Positions 47,106 to 58,246 of a stretch of 64,000 bases of DNA are shown piece by piece. The stretch's first letter is position 1; each line of letters begins with the position of its first letter. The notes under the pieces were generated by a model. The model was not told the origin of the DNA. It was given only the letters and a program-made list of their open reading frames with translations, and did not search any database. The DNA comes from Tulasnella sp. 424 (Eukaryota > Basidiomycota > Agaricomycetes > Cantharellales > Tulasnellaceae): positions 124,001 to 188,000 of the forward strand of contig WSUB01000031.1 in NCBI GenBank assembly GCA_019633425.1. The letters run 5' to 3'. A program made the translations under genes and the position numbers.

Positions 47106-47110
47106 AGCGC

Positions 47111-47850
47111 TCCGGCTTTAGATGTGGTAGTTATGGGCTTCGTGCGATTAGAGGGTGCTGCAATACGTCCGCAGTCCCGTGCAAGGCCCTAGGGCCGAAG
47201 TTGGCGAATTTTATACTCAACTGATTGTCCTCGCAAAAGGGATCATCTCGCCAGAGCCTGTCTCATCTGAGCAGAACGATGGGGCTGATCACTGCAAGGA
47301 CGTGCAACCTCGCTTATGGCTATCAGATACTTGCAAAAATCGCAATTGCCCCCCGAGACCTAGGGCGCTCACATTGCCCTTGACTGCTACTACACACTCT
47401 TAACAAGACAAACCCCTCGAGTCGACAAGCTCACAACTCGGGAGTTTGTCGACTGGTCTGCGAGGACTCGGGAGGCTTAACGTTCTTTAACTCGCTGCTT
47501 AATTCGCTTCGTGTTGATATCACAGGCTTAAGTGCTGTTATTTTAACCGGTAATTAACAGGTTGAATGCGATTTGGCGTCTGTAAAAGCACCCAAGTTGG
47601 GCGCCCAGTACACTGGGATAGGTGGCAGCGGGTTCATCACAGCTCAAGATCTATCCATATTATTCTCGCAAATTCTCGTGACTAGATGCATAGTGCGATG
47701 CGCGCAAGAGCAAGAGCTAGAGAAAACCTGGGCACCTTGCAACTGGCGGAAATGCGGGGGTACCAAGCGCCCATATGCCAACCGTGGGATTGTAGACAAT
47801 ACAGTAAACCCCCGTGAATGGTTCACGACGCGTGGCCAGGGTCTGGCGAA
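47111..47850. other. Intergenic between A5 and the tandem array
   Basis: Contains a perfect 9-bp inverted repeat (AGTCGACAA at 47420-47428, TTGTCGACT at 47446-47454). The ORF at 47573-48061 crosses into the array unit and looks accidental. Confidence 0.4.
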
Positions 47851-48296
47851 CGGCCTGGCGAACGGTCAGGGTCACGCACGGCCAGGGTTGCCTGTTCTTC
47901 GGCACGGAGTCCGAGAGCGCCCACTCCAAACACCACGGAAAAGCGATCGTCGATGTATCTCAAAAGCTGCACCATCCAGTCTAAAATGCCATTGTGGACA
48001 TGGCTGCTTGACTAGGATGTCACAGTGTGGGTCCCCTAGGAAAACATGGCTGGATAATTAATCTCATGTAAACTAGCTATAGTGAAGATTCTACCTCGTA
48101 CAACAACAACACAAAAAACGTAATGGTAGGGTATTTTTCCCTGAATACAGGGTGCGTTAGTATACATATCCGACGAGAGGAGGGAAACGAAGAGAGCAGA
48201 ATGACGATGCCATGAATAAACGAGATCCAAAGGGTATATTCGTTGGGTCGTTACGATTCGTTAGTGCATACCCGCACAGTGAGGGTAGGGAGGGGT

Positions 48297-49185
48297 TCAC
48301 GGCGTCAGCGTCGGCTGTTGAACATCCAGTACTTCGTGCACGCCGAAAGCCATGTCTGGCAGCCTCTGTTCCTCACACAGCGCCGTTCCGTGAGATGTGG
48401 GACATATAGGTTTCTTGCCCTTAGGATCCAGAGCATGTGGAGTAGGCATCTCAATGAAGACTGAGGTGACTATGCTGCGTTGGGATGACGGGAGTGGGAT
48501 AATTTCGAATGTTGTGTCCGCTTCCGTGTCCTGGCCGGCATCAGAAAGCAATTTCGCAGCGTTCGGTGCGTCGGAGAGCGTTGCAAGGGAAGTAGAGAGA
48601 GGCTAGTGGGGCAGGGATAGAAAATCGTTAGAAAACTTCTGCTATAGCGGCGGCACGAGGAAGAATGCAGCAGACCATCATGTTTGTCCATCCCCCCCAG
48701 CCCGGACCACTCGACATTCCTTCCTCAACTCTTTCATCCCGCAAATAAATTTCGTACATTTTCGGAGTCTCAACCTCCTCGCCATTGTCATCCTCCTTCT
48801 CCGTTTCAGATGGACCCGCAAATCTTCCAATCGGTACGGATTCTGGGGCCCCCGACGATCTAAGTCGCCTCTCCTTTCTGGCCTCATTCCACGCCCGACT
48901 GATTAAGAAGATACAAATGAGGAGAGCAGCGAGTCCTCCGATGGAGAGATAGGTTGCCTATTCGGAAGAGGAGAAAGGGTCGGGTAACGTCAAACTCCTA
49001 TCACACTCGAGCTGGTCTGGGGAGGGGGCTCGTGTGGTGCGTCTCGTTTCAATAGACAAAGGGCTGAATTAAGGCAGACGCACCGTAGACTTTGAACTAC
49101 TGGGCGATTTCGGCGCGACTTGCGGTGGGTTGCTCTGCAGCTGACTTGAGTTTCGGAGAATGCGTGTGCTGGAGAATGGACTCAT
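48297..49185 (-). CDS. Single-pass membrane protein, array gene P
   Basis: Exons 49185-49084, 48957-48637, 48602-48297; introns 126 and 34 bp; 242 residues. Short Ser-rich N-terminus (MSPFSSTRILRNSS), a membrane helix right after intron 1 (ATYLSIGGLAALLICIFLIS), then a basic stop-transfer RAWNEARKERR, an acidic patch and the family motif MYEIYLRDERVEEGM. The second exon ends in MVCCILPRAAAIAE and the third exon codes for the family C-terminus HEVLDVQQPTLTP. The charge pattern predicts N-terminus out, C-terminus in the cytosol. The second intron is unusually short but its excision keeps frame in all three paralogues. Function unknown. Confidence 0.75.
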
Positions 49186-49388
49186 GAGACCCGTCAATTG
49201 GGACGAACAAATAGTCAGGCGAGTGGGTATGGCTCGAGGTGTTCGTCCCGTAGCCCTGGAGCGGTCAGGTCGTCGAACAGCTCTCGCGACGTTTGACTAG
49301 CAGTTTCTTGCAGTGGGCAAAGGAGGGAGGGGAATGAATCCGAATGGGATAGACTAGTCAATGCGACTACAATCCAGTCGCGTAGTGA

Positions 49389-49396
49389 CTTTATAG
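49389..49396 (-). promoter_or_regulatory. TATA-like box of gene P
   Basis: CTATAAAG on the minus strand, 204 bp upstream of the ATG; conserved in gene Q (53351-53358). Confidence 0.45.
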
Positions 49397-50732
49397 AGCA
49401 CGGCGAGCGTCTAACTTCCGGCAATAATGGATTGGGGGTGGGCCTGCCACTCCCGGGCATGCAAACGAAGGTTCTAGGTCGTGTTGCACGTCCAACGAAT
49501 GCAAACTGCGACTAAAAAATGTAGTCTTCGTCTCGACCCCGAAGCATGCAGGCAGTTTGCTGCAGAACTTCGGATGAATAGTCCAGTAATTCGGAGCGGA
49601 GACTAGAGCGCTCGGAGCTTAGCAGTACGCCGCACCCGATCGTCACGGATGATATACACGTGCGAACCGGTCGACAGTACCTGAGGACCCACTGTCCTTC
49701 TGAAGCAAACAAGCTGGTTTGTTTGTTTGAAGGCGACCGCATCGACGGCTGTTGCCGGTTTAGCTACCACAGTTTGACGAGTGCGCTGCCAAGACGGTCA
49801 GGGGCAAGTTCCGCATGCAGTTTAGCACGGTTTGAGGAGGGTGCGTAAGCGAGAGGTTGAAGACATCGGTCAGCCGTTGGTAACTTCTGAAATGACCACT
49901 TACTCGTCTGCAAATTTCATGTGCCCATAGGTGGACTCAGTCCAGGGCGTGCAGAGGGACGGCAGACACTGGAAAGAAAAATGATTGCCATCGCGGGGGA
50001 TGCGGAATAAAGCTTTTCATGATACGCGTAGCATCGACCAGAGACTTGAAGATGAAGAGAACGAGTAGATATTGAAGGAAATAAATTCAAAGGCTTTGCG
50101 AATGAGGTGGATACCCTCCTCTAGGACATTGCAACTTGACGGTTTGACCTCCGACGACAGGTTATCAACGACGGAAGAGGGTAGTAACACCATCAGTTCC
50201 GATATGCACAAGCGTTTCGTGCTCCGATTAGACATGTTTTGGTTATGCGAGCCAGGAGGGCCCTAATAGCGGCGAGTCGTGACGTGTGCGAGTGACAGGC
50301 GATGGCAGTGCTGAAGCCGACTGTCCTGTCCTCATGGAGTGAATATGGAGAGAGAGTGAGTTGCAAAGGCCTTGAAGAAGACAAAGAAGTCGGAGATCCC
50401 TTGCTTATCCCTGAAGAACGGGGATATGCAAAGTTGGGCGCCAGGTGTTGTGGTGCTTCTCACCGGATACGTCGCCGATGTTTGGCTCTGTTATTCCCGA
50501 GTAATGGTCCGGCCACACCATTTTTCAGCACCGTCGACGCTAAAGCCGTGGATTTTCGGAACGTGGTTGGATGAGCCCCTCAGCTTTAATAATCACTCAT
50601 GGTCGATGGATCGAACCTCTTCCCTGGCTAGTCTGCCTTGCGGGAAGTCAAACTGAAATTGATGGCAAGAAATTCTCTGGTACGTGACGCATATCTCGCA
50701 ACGTATGTGTTACAAATCAATGGGAATTTTAA

Positions 50733-50883
50733 CACATGGTGAAGACCATCATAATGGGAGGTGGGAAACAAAGAAGAAATGCACCCACCCCGTGCATACC
50801 CCTTTGTCCGGGAGGAAAGTTCACGGGGTGGGGCCATTTCCTCTCCACTTCTTTCCCCCCGTTATGTTGGACCCGACCATGTG
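50733..50883. mobile_element. 151-bp foldback (MITE-like) insertion in unit P
   Basis: Imperfect inverted repeat of about 60-bp arms starting CACATGGT and ending ACCATGTG, with a perfect inner pair CCACCCCGTG / CACGGGGTGG. Unit Q at the matching place (about 54697-54712) runs straight from ...GACTTTAA to GGAGCATC... without it, so the empty site is visible. No coding capacity. Confidence 0.65.
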
Positions 50884-50930
50884 CCAGGAGCATCAGGCAA
50901 CTCTAGCTCTACCCAGCTGATGCCGGCCCC

Positions 50931-51813
50931 CTCTGATGTTCAAGGACAGCCCAGGATTCAATGTGCCCTCTCGATAGAATGCTGGTGTGGCGCTTACAGG
51001 AGCTGGAGCTGGGGAAAATACGGGCATATAGGGCAAACGCGGATCACGCTAACTGTATGATTGTAAATAATACCACCGACTCCAAGACGTAGTTATATAG
51101 GTAGTTCTGCCAAAAGCTCAGGCTCATATGTGGCAGGAGGGCTTGCACTCCAGCGGGCAATGCGAGAGCGCTTACTTCGAAACTTGAGGAAGCGTCCGAT
51201 AACCGTCTAACAAGCTGCATCAACCATTCAGTCCAGAATGTTATGGTCGTGGCGTGAGGATGTCATGCCGAAACGTTGGCCATGGCGACATGAGTCGCTA
51301 ATCTCATGGAAGTGATACTGGGGTGTACAACAAAAAGTACATATGGTGCATCGAGAGGCCCGGAATCCAGCAGGACAGCGTCGAGATTGGTTTGGGAGGA
51401 GGAGAGAAATGAAGCATGATAATACCATGAATGAATGGCTCCCTTGGCGACTCTACCCTATGTCGTTATGACTGTTGGTACGTGTCCACAGGAATGAGAG
51501 TTGGGAAGAATTTACGGTGTTCGCGTCGGATGGTGAACACCCATAACTTCGTGCACTCCGAAAAACGCGTCCCCGAGCCTCTGATCAGTGAGCAAAATGG
51601 TACCGTCAGACGTAGAACATGAAGTATTCTCGTCATCGGGTTCGGGGGCCTGCGATGTTGGCATCGTAATGGGCATTGAGGTAACTATGCTCCACGGGTC
51701 TGACGAGAGTGGGGTAATTCCAAGGCTTTTGTCGGCTTCCGCATCCTGACCGATACCAGAATGCCATCTCACGGCTGTCAATGTGTCGGGGTGTGGTACA
51801 AGAGAGGAAGATA
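50931..51813 (-). repeat. Tandem array unit R' (truncated)
   Basis: Matches the downstream half of unit R (54737-55650). It stops inside exon 3 of the R-type gene, where it joins the downstream flank of unit Q. Confidence 0.7.
51512..51813 (-). pseudogene. Truncated copy of array gene R (exon 3 only)
   Basis: Reads SSSLVPHPDTLTAVRWHSG through HEVMGVHHPTRTP to a stop at 51512. It is homologous to exon 3 of gene R and in frame throughout, but exons 1 and 2 with the membrane helix are absent. Confidence 0.75.
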
Positions 51814-52251
51814 CACGTCATGTACGGCCAGGGTCGTTTGTTCTTCGGCAGGAAGTCCGAGGGCGCCTATTTCAAACACCACAGAAACTTGAAGAAAAGC
51901 GATCATCGGTGTATTTCAAAATCTGCATCATCCAGTCCAAAATGCCATTGCCGACATCGCGGCCTGACTAGGATGTCACACTGCAGGTCGCCTAGGATAA
52001 CATGACCGAATAATCAATCTCACGGAAACTAGCTATGGCGAAGACTCTACCGTGTACAACAACAGCATAAAAACGTAATGGTAGGGTATTTTTCCCTGAA
52101 TACAGGGTGCGTCAATATACATATCCGAAGCGAGGGTGAAAACAAAGAGAGCAGAATGACGATGCCATGAATAAACGATATCCAGAGGGTATATTCGCTA
52201 GGTCGTTACGACTCGTTAGTGCATACCCGCACAGTGAGGGTAGGGAGGGGT

Positions 52252-53144
52252 TCACGGCGTCAGCGTCGGCTGTTGAATATCCAGTACTTCGTGCACGCCG
52301 AGATACATGTCTGCCAGCCTCTGTTCCGCACGCAGCGCTGTTCCATGAGATATGGGACATGAAGGCCTCTTGCCCTTGGGATCCAGAGCATGTGGAGTAG
52401 GCATCTTGACGAAGACTGAAGTTACTATGCTGCGCTGGGATGACGGGAGTGGGGTGATTTCGAGTATTGTGTCCGCTTCCGCGTCATGGCCGGCATCAGA
52501 AAGCAATTTCACAACGGTCGGTGCGTCGGAGAGCGGTACAGTGGAAGTAGAGAGGGGCTGGTGGGCGGGGATAGGAGATCGTTAGGAAACCTCTGCTATA
52601 GCGGCAGCAGGGGGAAGAATGCAGCAGACCATCACGTTTGCCCATCCCCCCCAACCCGAACCACTCGACATTCCTTCCTCTACTCTTTCATCCCGCAAGT
52701 ACAGCTCGTATATTTTCGGAGTCTCAACCTCCTCATCATCGTCATCCTCCTTCTCCGTTTCAGATGGACCCGCAGGTCTACCAATTGGTACGGATTCTGG
52801 GGCGCCCGACAATCTAAGTCGCCTCTCCCTTCTGAGTACAATGGCCTCCTTCCAGGCCCGACTAATTGAGTAGATACATATGAGGAGAGCAGCGAGTCCT
52901 CCGATGGACAGATAGATTGCCTGCTCAGAAGAGGAGAAAGGGGCGGGTAACGTCAAACTCCTGTCACACTCGAGCTGGTCTGGGGAGGGGGGGCCCGTGT
53001 GGTGCGTCTCGTTTTAACAAACAAAGGGCTGAGTTAAGGCGGACCCACCGTAGACTTTGAAGTACCCGAGGATTTTGGCGCGACTTGCGGTTGGTCGGTC
53101 TGACTCGAGTCTCGGAGAATGAGTACGCCGGGGAATGGACTCAT
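52252..53144 (-). CDS. Single-pass membrane protein, array gene Q
   Basis: Exons 53144-53049, 52920-52591, 52557-52252; introns 128 and 33 bp; 243 residues. N-terminus MSPFPGVLILRDSSQT, membrane helix AIYLSIGGLAALLICIYSIS at ~33-52, basic KEAIVLRRERRLR, acidic EDDDDEEVE, then the motif IYELYLRDERVEEGM. The C-terminal exon reads from PLSTSTVPLSDAP to QQPTLTP. Intron 1 is proved by comparison: paralogue P has a stop in frame immediately before the exon 2 start. Third-position changes dominate between P, Q and R across the MVCCILP segment, supporting it as coding. Function unknown. Confidence 0.78.
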
Positions 53145-53350
53145 GAGACCCGTTAATTGGGACGAACAAATAGTCAGGCGAGTGTGTATGAATCAAGCTG
53201 TTCGTCCTGTAGCCTTCGAGTAATCGGGTAGTCGAACGGTTCTCGCTATGTTTGGCTAGCAGGTCCTTGGCAGGGGGCAAAGGAGGGAGGGGAATGAACT
53301 CGAATTGGATGGGACTAGACAATAGGACTACGATCAAGTCGAGTAGTGGA

Positions 53351-53358
53351 CTTTATAG
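53351..53358 (-). promoter_or_regulatory. TATA-like box of gene Q
   Basis: CTATAAAG on the minus strand, 207 bp before the ATG at 53144. The aligned place before gene R reads GATTTTGAAG on the plus strand and has lost the box. Confidence 0.45.
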
Positions 53359-54736
53359 AGCACGGTGAGCGTCTAACTTTCAGAAATGGTGGAGTGGCAA
53401 TAGACATGGCCATTCCCAGGCATGCACATGAAGGTTCTAACTCGTGTGGCACGTCCAACGGATACAAACTGTACCCAAAAAATGTGGTCTTCGTCTCGGT
53501 TCCGAAGCATGCAGGCAGTTCGTTGCAGGCCTTCGGAGGAATAGTTGAGTGCTTCGAAGCGGAGACTCGGGCGCTCGAAACTTGGCACTACGCCATACCC
53601 GATCGGCACAGATAATGCACACGTGCGAACCGGTCGACAGTACCTAAGGACCAACTGTCCTTCTGAAGTTGGTTGCGTGGCCGGGTTTGTTTTAAGGCGA
53701 CTGCATCAACAGCTGCTGCCGGCCGAGCAATGATACTATTTTTAGCTCTCTCACCTAGTTTCAGAGTGTGCTGCCAAGACGGTCGGGGCTATGCAAGCTC
53801 CGCATGCGGTTTAGCACGGTTTGAGGAGGGTGCGTAAGCGAGCGGTTGAAGATATCTGTGGCTCTGCCGAGCCATTCGCAAGAAGGATGACATCGGCAGT
53901 AGCAACTTCTGAAATGACCACTTACTCGTCCACAAAGTTCACATGCTCATAGGTGAACTCAGTCCAGGGCATGCAGAGGGACGGCGGACACCGATCACAA
54001 GATGATTGCCGTCGCGAGGGATGCGGGATAAAGCTTTTAATGATACGCGTGGCCTCGACCAGAGACTGGAAGATGAAGAACAACGAGTAGATATTTCAGG
54101 AGAAAAATTCAAAAGATTTGCGAATTAGGTGGATACCTTCATCCCGGACATTGGAACTTGACGGTTTGGCCCCAGACGACAGGTCATCAACGACCTAAAC
54201 CACCAGTCCCGAGATGCACGGGCGTTTCGTACTCCAATTAGACCTAGTTTGGTTCTGCGAGCTCGGAGGGCCTTCATAACGGCGAGTCGTGACGTGTGCG
54301 AGTGACAGCCGACGGCAGTGCTGAAGCCGACTCTCTTGCCCGCATAGAGTAGATATCAAGAGAGGCAATGTAGTTCTAATAGCATTGAGTTGCAAAGGCC
54401 CGGAAGAAGACAAGGAAGTCGAAGATGTCTTGCCTTTCTATGAAGAGCGGCAGCATGCAAAGTTGCCAGGTGTTGTGGTGCTTCTCACCGGATTTGGCGC
54501 GAAGTGTGACGTCGCCAATCGTTTGGCTCCGTTATTCCCGAGTAATGGCCCGGCCACACTTTCTTTTTGCACTCATGGTCGATAGATCGAACCTGTCCCT
54601 TGGCTGGTTTGCCTTGCGGGAAGTCCAACTGATATTGATGGCAAGAAAGTCTATGGTATCTGACGCTCATTTCGCAACGGATGGGTTACAATATCAATGA
54701 GACTTTAAGGAGCATCCGGCAACTCTCGCTCCACCC

Positions 54737-57700
54737 AGCTTATGCCCGCCCGCTCTGATGTTTAGGGACGGCCCAAGATTTAGTGTGTCCTCTTGACAGA
54801 ATGCTGGTGTGGTGCTCACAGGAGCTGGAGCTGGGGAAGATACGAGCATATGGGGCAGATGCGGGATCACGCAGCGCTAACTGTAGGATTGTAGTTAATG
54901 CTGGTGATTCCAAGACGCAGCTATATAGGTAGTTCTGCCAAAAGCCTAGGCTCATGTGTGATAGAGGAGCTTGTACTCCAGCGGGCAATGCGAGAGCGCT
55001 TATTTCGAAACTTGAGGAAGCGTCCAATAACAGTCTAAAAAGCTGCATCAACCATCCAGTCCAGAATGTTATGGTCGTGGCGTGAGTATGTCATTCCGAA
55101 ACGTTGGCCATGACGACATCAGTTGTTAATCTCATGGAAGCCGGCCATAGCAAAGATACTGGGGTGTACAACAAAAAGTACATAGTGGTGCATAGAGAGA
55201 TCTCGAACCCGGAATTCAGCAGGACAGCGTCAAGATTGGTTGGTCTGGGAGGAGGAGAGCAAATGAAGCATGATAATACAATGAATGGATTATACTTTTA
55301 GCGACTCTACGTCATGTCGTTATGACTATTAGTACGTGTCCACAAGAATGAGAGTTGGGGAGAATTCACGGTGTTCGCGTCGGCTGTCGAACACCCAGAA
55401 CTTCGTGCACTCCGAAAAACATATCTCCGAGCCTTTGGCCAGTGAGCGAAATGATACCATCAAACGTCGAACTTAAAGTCTTCTCTCCATCGGGCTCGGG
55501 GGCCTGTGGTGTGGGCATCGTAATGAGCATTGACGTAACCATACTCCACGGGTCTGACGAGAGTGGGGTAATTCCAAGGCTTGCGTTGGCTTCCGCAACC
55601 TGACCGATATCAGAATGCCATCTCACGGCTGTCACTGTGTCTGAGAGTGGTACAAGAGAAGAAGATATAGGCTAGTGGGGTGGAGGAAGGAAGGCATTAG
55701 GAACCTTTGCGAGAATTGCAGCTTCAGGAAGGATGCAACAGACCATCACGTTTGCCCATCCCTTGCGACCCAAATCCCTCGTAATTCCTTCCTGAACTCT
55801 CTCATCCCTCAAATATACCTCGTACATTATCGGAGGCTTAACCTCCTCGTCATCCTCATCGTCCTTCAGTGGCACCGACTCTGGGCCCTCTGACAGCCCA
55901 AGCTCCCTCTGTCTCCGAGCATTAGCTTCCCTCCGCACCCGCCTAATAGAAACAAAACATATGAGAACAGCAATGAGACCGAGAATGGACAGGTAGGCTC
56001 CGCCCTAAGAGGGGATAAAAATAACCAGGAACGTCAAAGTTCTGTTACTCTCTGGCTGGTATTGGTAAAGTAGATGAAAGACGTACGGAAAACTTTGAAC
56101 GGCCAGAGGACTTCGGCGCTCCTTGCGGCTGGTCGGTTTGACTAGAGTCTCGGAGGACGAGTATGCCGGGGAATGGACTCATGTAATGTGCTACCTGAGA
56201 CAAACGAATAGTACGGCGAGAGGGGGCGGTTCGGGCTGCCTGCCTCGCAGTGGTGGACAGTCAGACGGTTCTGGTTACTCTGGGGATACAGAAGAACTAC
56301 AGTCCAGTCATGTGGGGGGATTTTGAAGCGCAAGGCGGGAGTCTAACTTTCGATGTAGTGGTCCGGTTATTACAGACCATTTCAGGCATGCAAACGAAAG
56401 TTCTAACTCGTGTTGTATAGCCAACGTATCAAACCCAAGAACAATGGTAGTCTTCGTCTCGGTTCCAGAACACGCGGGCAGTTTGTTGCAGGATTCGAAT
56501 GGATAGCCATGTGCACGTTCGAAGACATGAAGAAAGCGCCCGAGACTTGGCTGTGCGTTTGTATCCGATTCAGTTTGTATGTTATGTCTATATAAACGAT
56601 TCCACCATATCTCGAGACCCTCCATCCTTCAAGTTGAACAAATTACCTGCATATCAAAGGCGCCCGCATCCGCAATCTGACCGGCCGAGCGCGGTCCATG
56701 GTGCTATTTCTGGCTGTACACATTAGTTTAGGAGTGGGCTGCCAAGACAAGTGGGCTGTGTGTATCAGTTCCGCATACAGTCTAGCATGATCGAGGAACG
56801 AGCGTACGGTAACATTCGTGGCTCTGTCGAGCTCGAGACCATTGGAAGGAAGATGATTCAGCTGTCAGTAGTCTCTAAGATGAGCACTCACTCATGTTTA
56901 AATTATGTCTGCTCATCGGTGACTTAATTCAAGGCCACGCGAGGTAATGGTGGATAGTGGTAAGAACATCAAAGTTCCGCCGAGGCCTGGATGACAAAAG
57001 TATTCTGGAGTGCGCGTAGCATCAACCAGAAACTGCAAAATTGACGAGTTAGGTGCAAATTTCCCTCCTGGCCATTACACCGGCAATTGGCGGTTGTCCC
57101 CAGATGACAGGTCATCAACGGCGGAAGAGGGCAGTAACGCTTTAGCCAGGATAGGCAAGGGTTTCCGGCTCTAATTTGATTTAGGTCGGTTCTGTGAGTG
57201 CCAGGACCTTGATAAACTCCGAGTCGGGACGTATGCGGGTGAGAGCCGACAGCAGTGCTGAGCCAGCCCCCTGGTACAGGTAGAGTAGAAATTAAACGAG
57301 GCGATTTCTGATAGTATCGCGTTTACAAAGCGTCATAGTAAGGCAGTCGGAAGACCTTACTTCCCACCCAGAACGGTAGCTAGAGGCAACGTCGCCCGCG
57401 TGTACACGTGTCGCGGTACTGTGCTGACCAGAATGACGTCGTTAACCGGAAATGTCCGTTGAACTCCGTTATGGCTAAATGGAACGCTTCTTTTTGGCAC
57501 TCCAGAGATTAAAGTCGTAACTTTGCGTAATGTGGTTGGCTGGCGTCTCAGCGTCATTGAGTGATAACTGAAGCGCCGGCGCTTGCACTCGTGATCGATA
57601 GCGAAGAAGGAACGAACTTGTTTCCTAGCTCATTTCGCTTGGGAGAAATCCAACTGGGTTTGCTGACAAGCAAAGTCTGTTGCATCTCGCCGTATAAATA

Positions 57701-57760
57701 CCTCGCAAATTACGCGTTACAATACTAATGAAATTTTGGGGGAGTATTGGTAACTAGGTC
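54737..57760 (-). repeat. Tandem array unit R
   Basis: Most diverged unit: same order (downstream flank, gene, ~1.5 kb upstream) as P and Q but with many substitutions and indels. Confidence 0.65.
55366..56182 (-). CDS. Single-pass membrane protein, array gene R
   Basis: Exons 56182-56087, 56004-55705, 55671-55366; introns 82 and 33 bp; 233 residues. MSPFPGILVLRDSSQT start, membrane helix GGAYLSILGLIAVLICFVSI at ~33-52, basic RRVRREANARRQRE, an acidic DDEDDEEV patch, motif MYEVYLRDERVQEGI, and ILPEAAILAK before the 33-bp intron. C-terminal exon from PISSSLVPLSD to RQPTRTP. Exon 1 and exon 3 lengths (96 and 306 bp) equal those of gene Q. Same predicted topology; function unknown. Confidence 0.75.
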
Positions 57761-58246
57761 GGTGCATGGTTTACATCTGCCGCTCGTGTTTCGCGCCGAT
57801 GGCGGTCGTATCTCACTTCAGAATCATGACGAAACTTCCCCAGTCAAGTCCACAGAACGTCAACACGTTGCACTCAATGCTCAGTTGACCAGGAAGAATC
57901 CAAAATGTCTCTGATAATGGTTGGGGGAACGAGCTGCGCTTCGTGCGAGGAGTTGCTACTTCCCGGCATCCCTCCTCAAACTCCCGCGGCGTTCAACACT
58001 GGGAGAGGTATTAATACCGCACTGGCTTGAACAGAGAAAATGGAGCAAAGAATTGCCATACTTGTGTTAGATCCGGAGCTGAGGGCCTTCTCCTTTCCGC
58101 ATTTCGATTGTGGGATTCGAGATATCACTTGCACACAAGACCACGTGACATAGAAGCGGCATAAAACCTCACACTCGCCAGGAGGACCAACCACCTACCA
58201 TCGACTTGAGCTCCGCCCCAACCTCGCTGGCCATCTAGTTTCAAGG
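57761..58246. other. Intergenic, nothing recognised
   Basis: Region between the array and the first RBR gene; presumably holds the latter's promoter. Confidence 0.4.

Larger units (their letters stand above)
43075..47110 (-). repeat. Repeat A, inverted copy A5
   Basis: Reverse-complement relative of A1/A3/A4: in transcription order it holds the right-end region, the zinc-finger gene, the signal-peptide-like ORF and the decayed gene. It is the most diverged copy, truncated before the terminal hairpins and the left edge. Confidence 0.75.
47851..50930 (-). repeat. Tandem array unit P
   Basis: About 3.1 kb, closest to unit Q (51814-54736): gene plus ~1.7 kb upstream sequence and ~0.4 kb downstream. 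It differs by the 151-bp foldback insertion at 50733-50883. Edges are approximate. Confidence 0.75.
51814..54736 (-). repeat. Tandem array unit Q
   Basis: Direct copy of unit P with the same orientation and gene content. Flanking motifs are shared, for example GTAATGGTAGGGTATTTTTC at about 48120 and 52076. Confidence 0.75.

Noticed and set aside
47573..48061. 162-codon plus-strand ORF
   Set aside because: It crosses the boundary of array unit P, is not open in unit Q and has no family resemblance.
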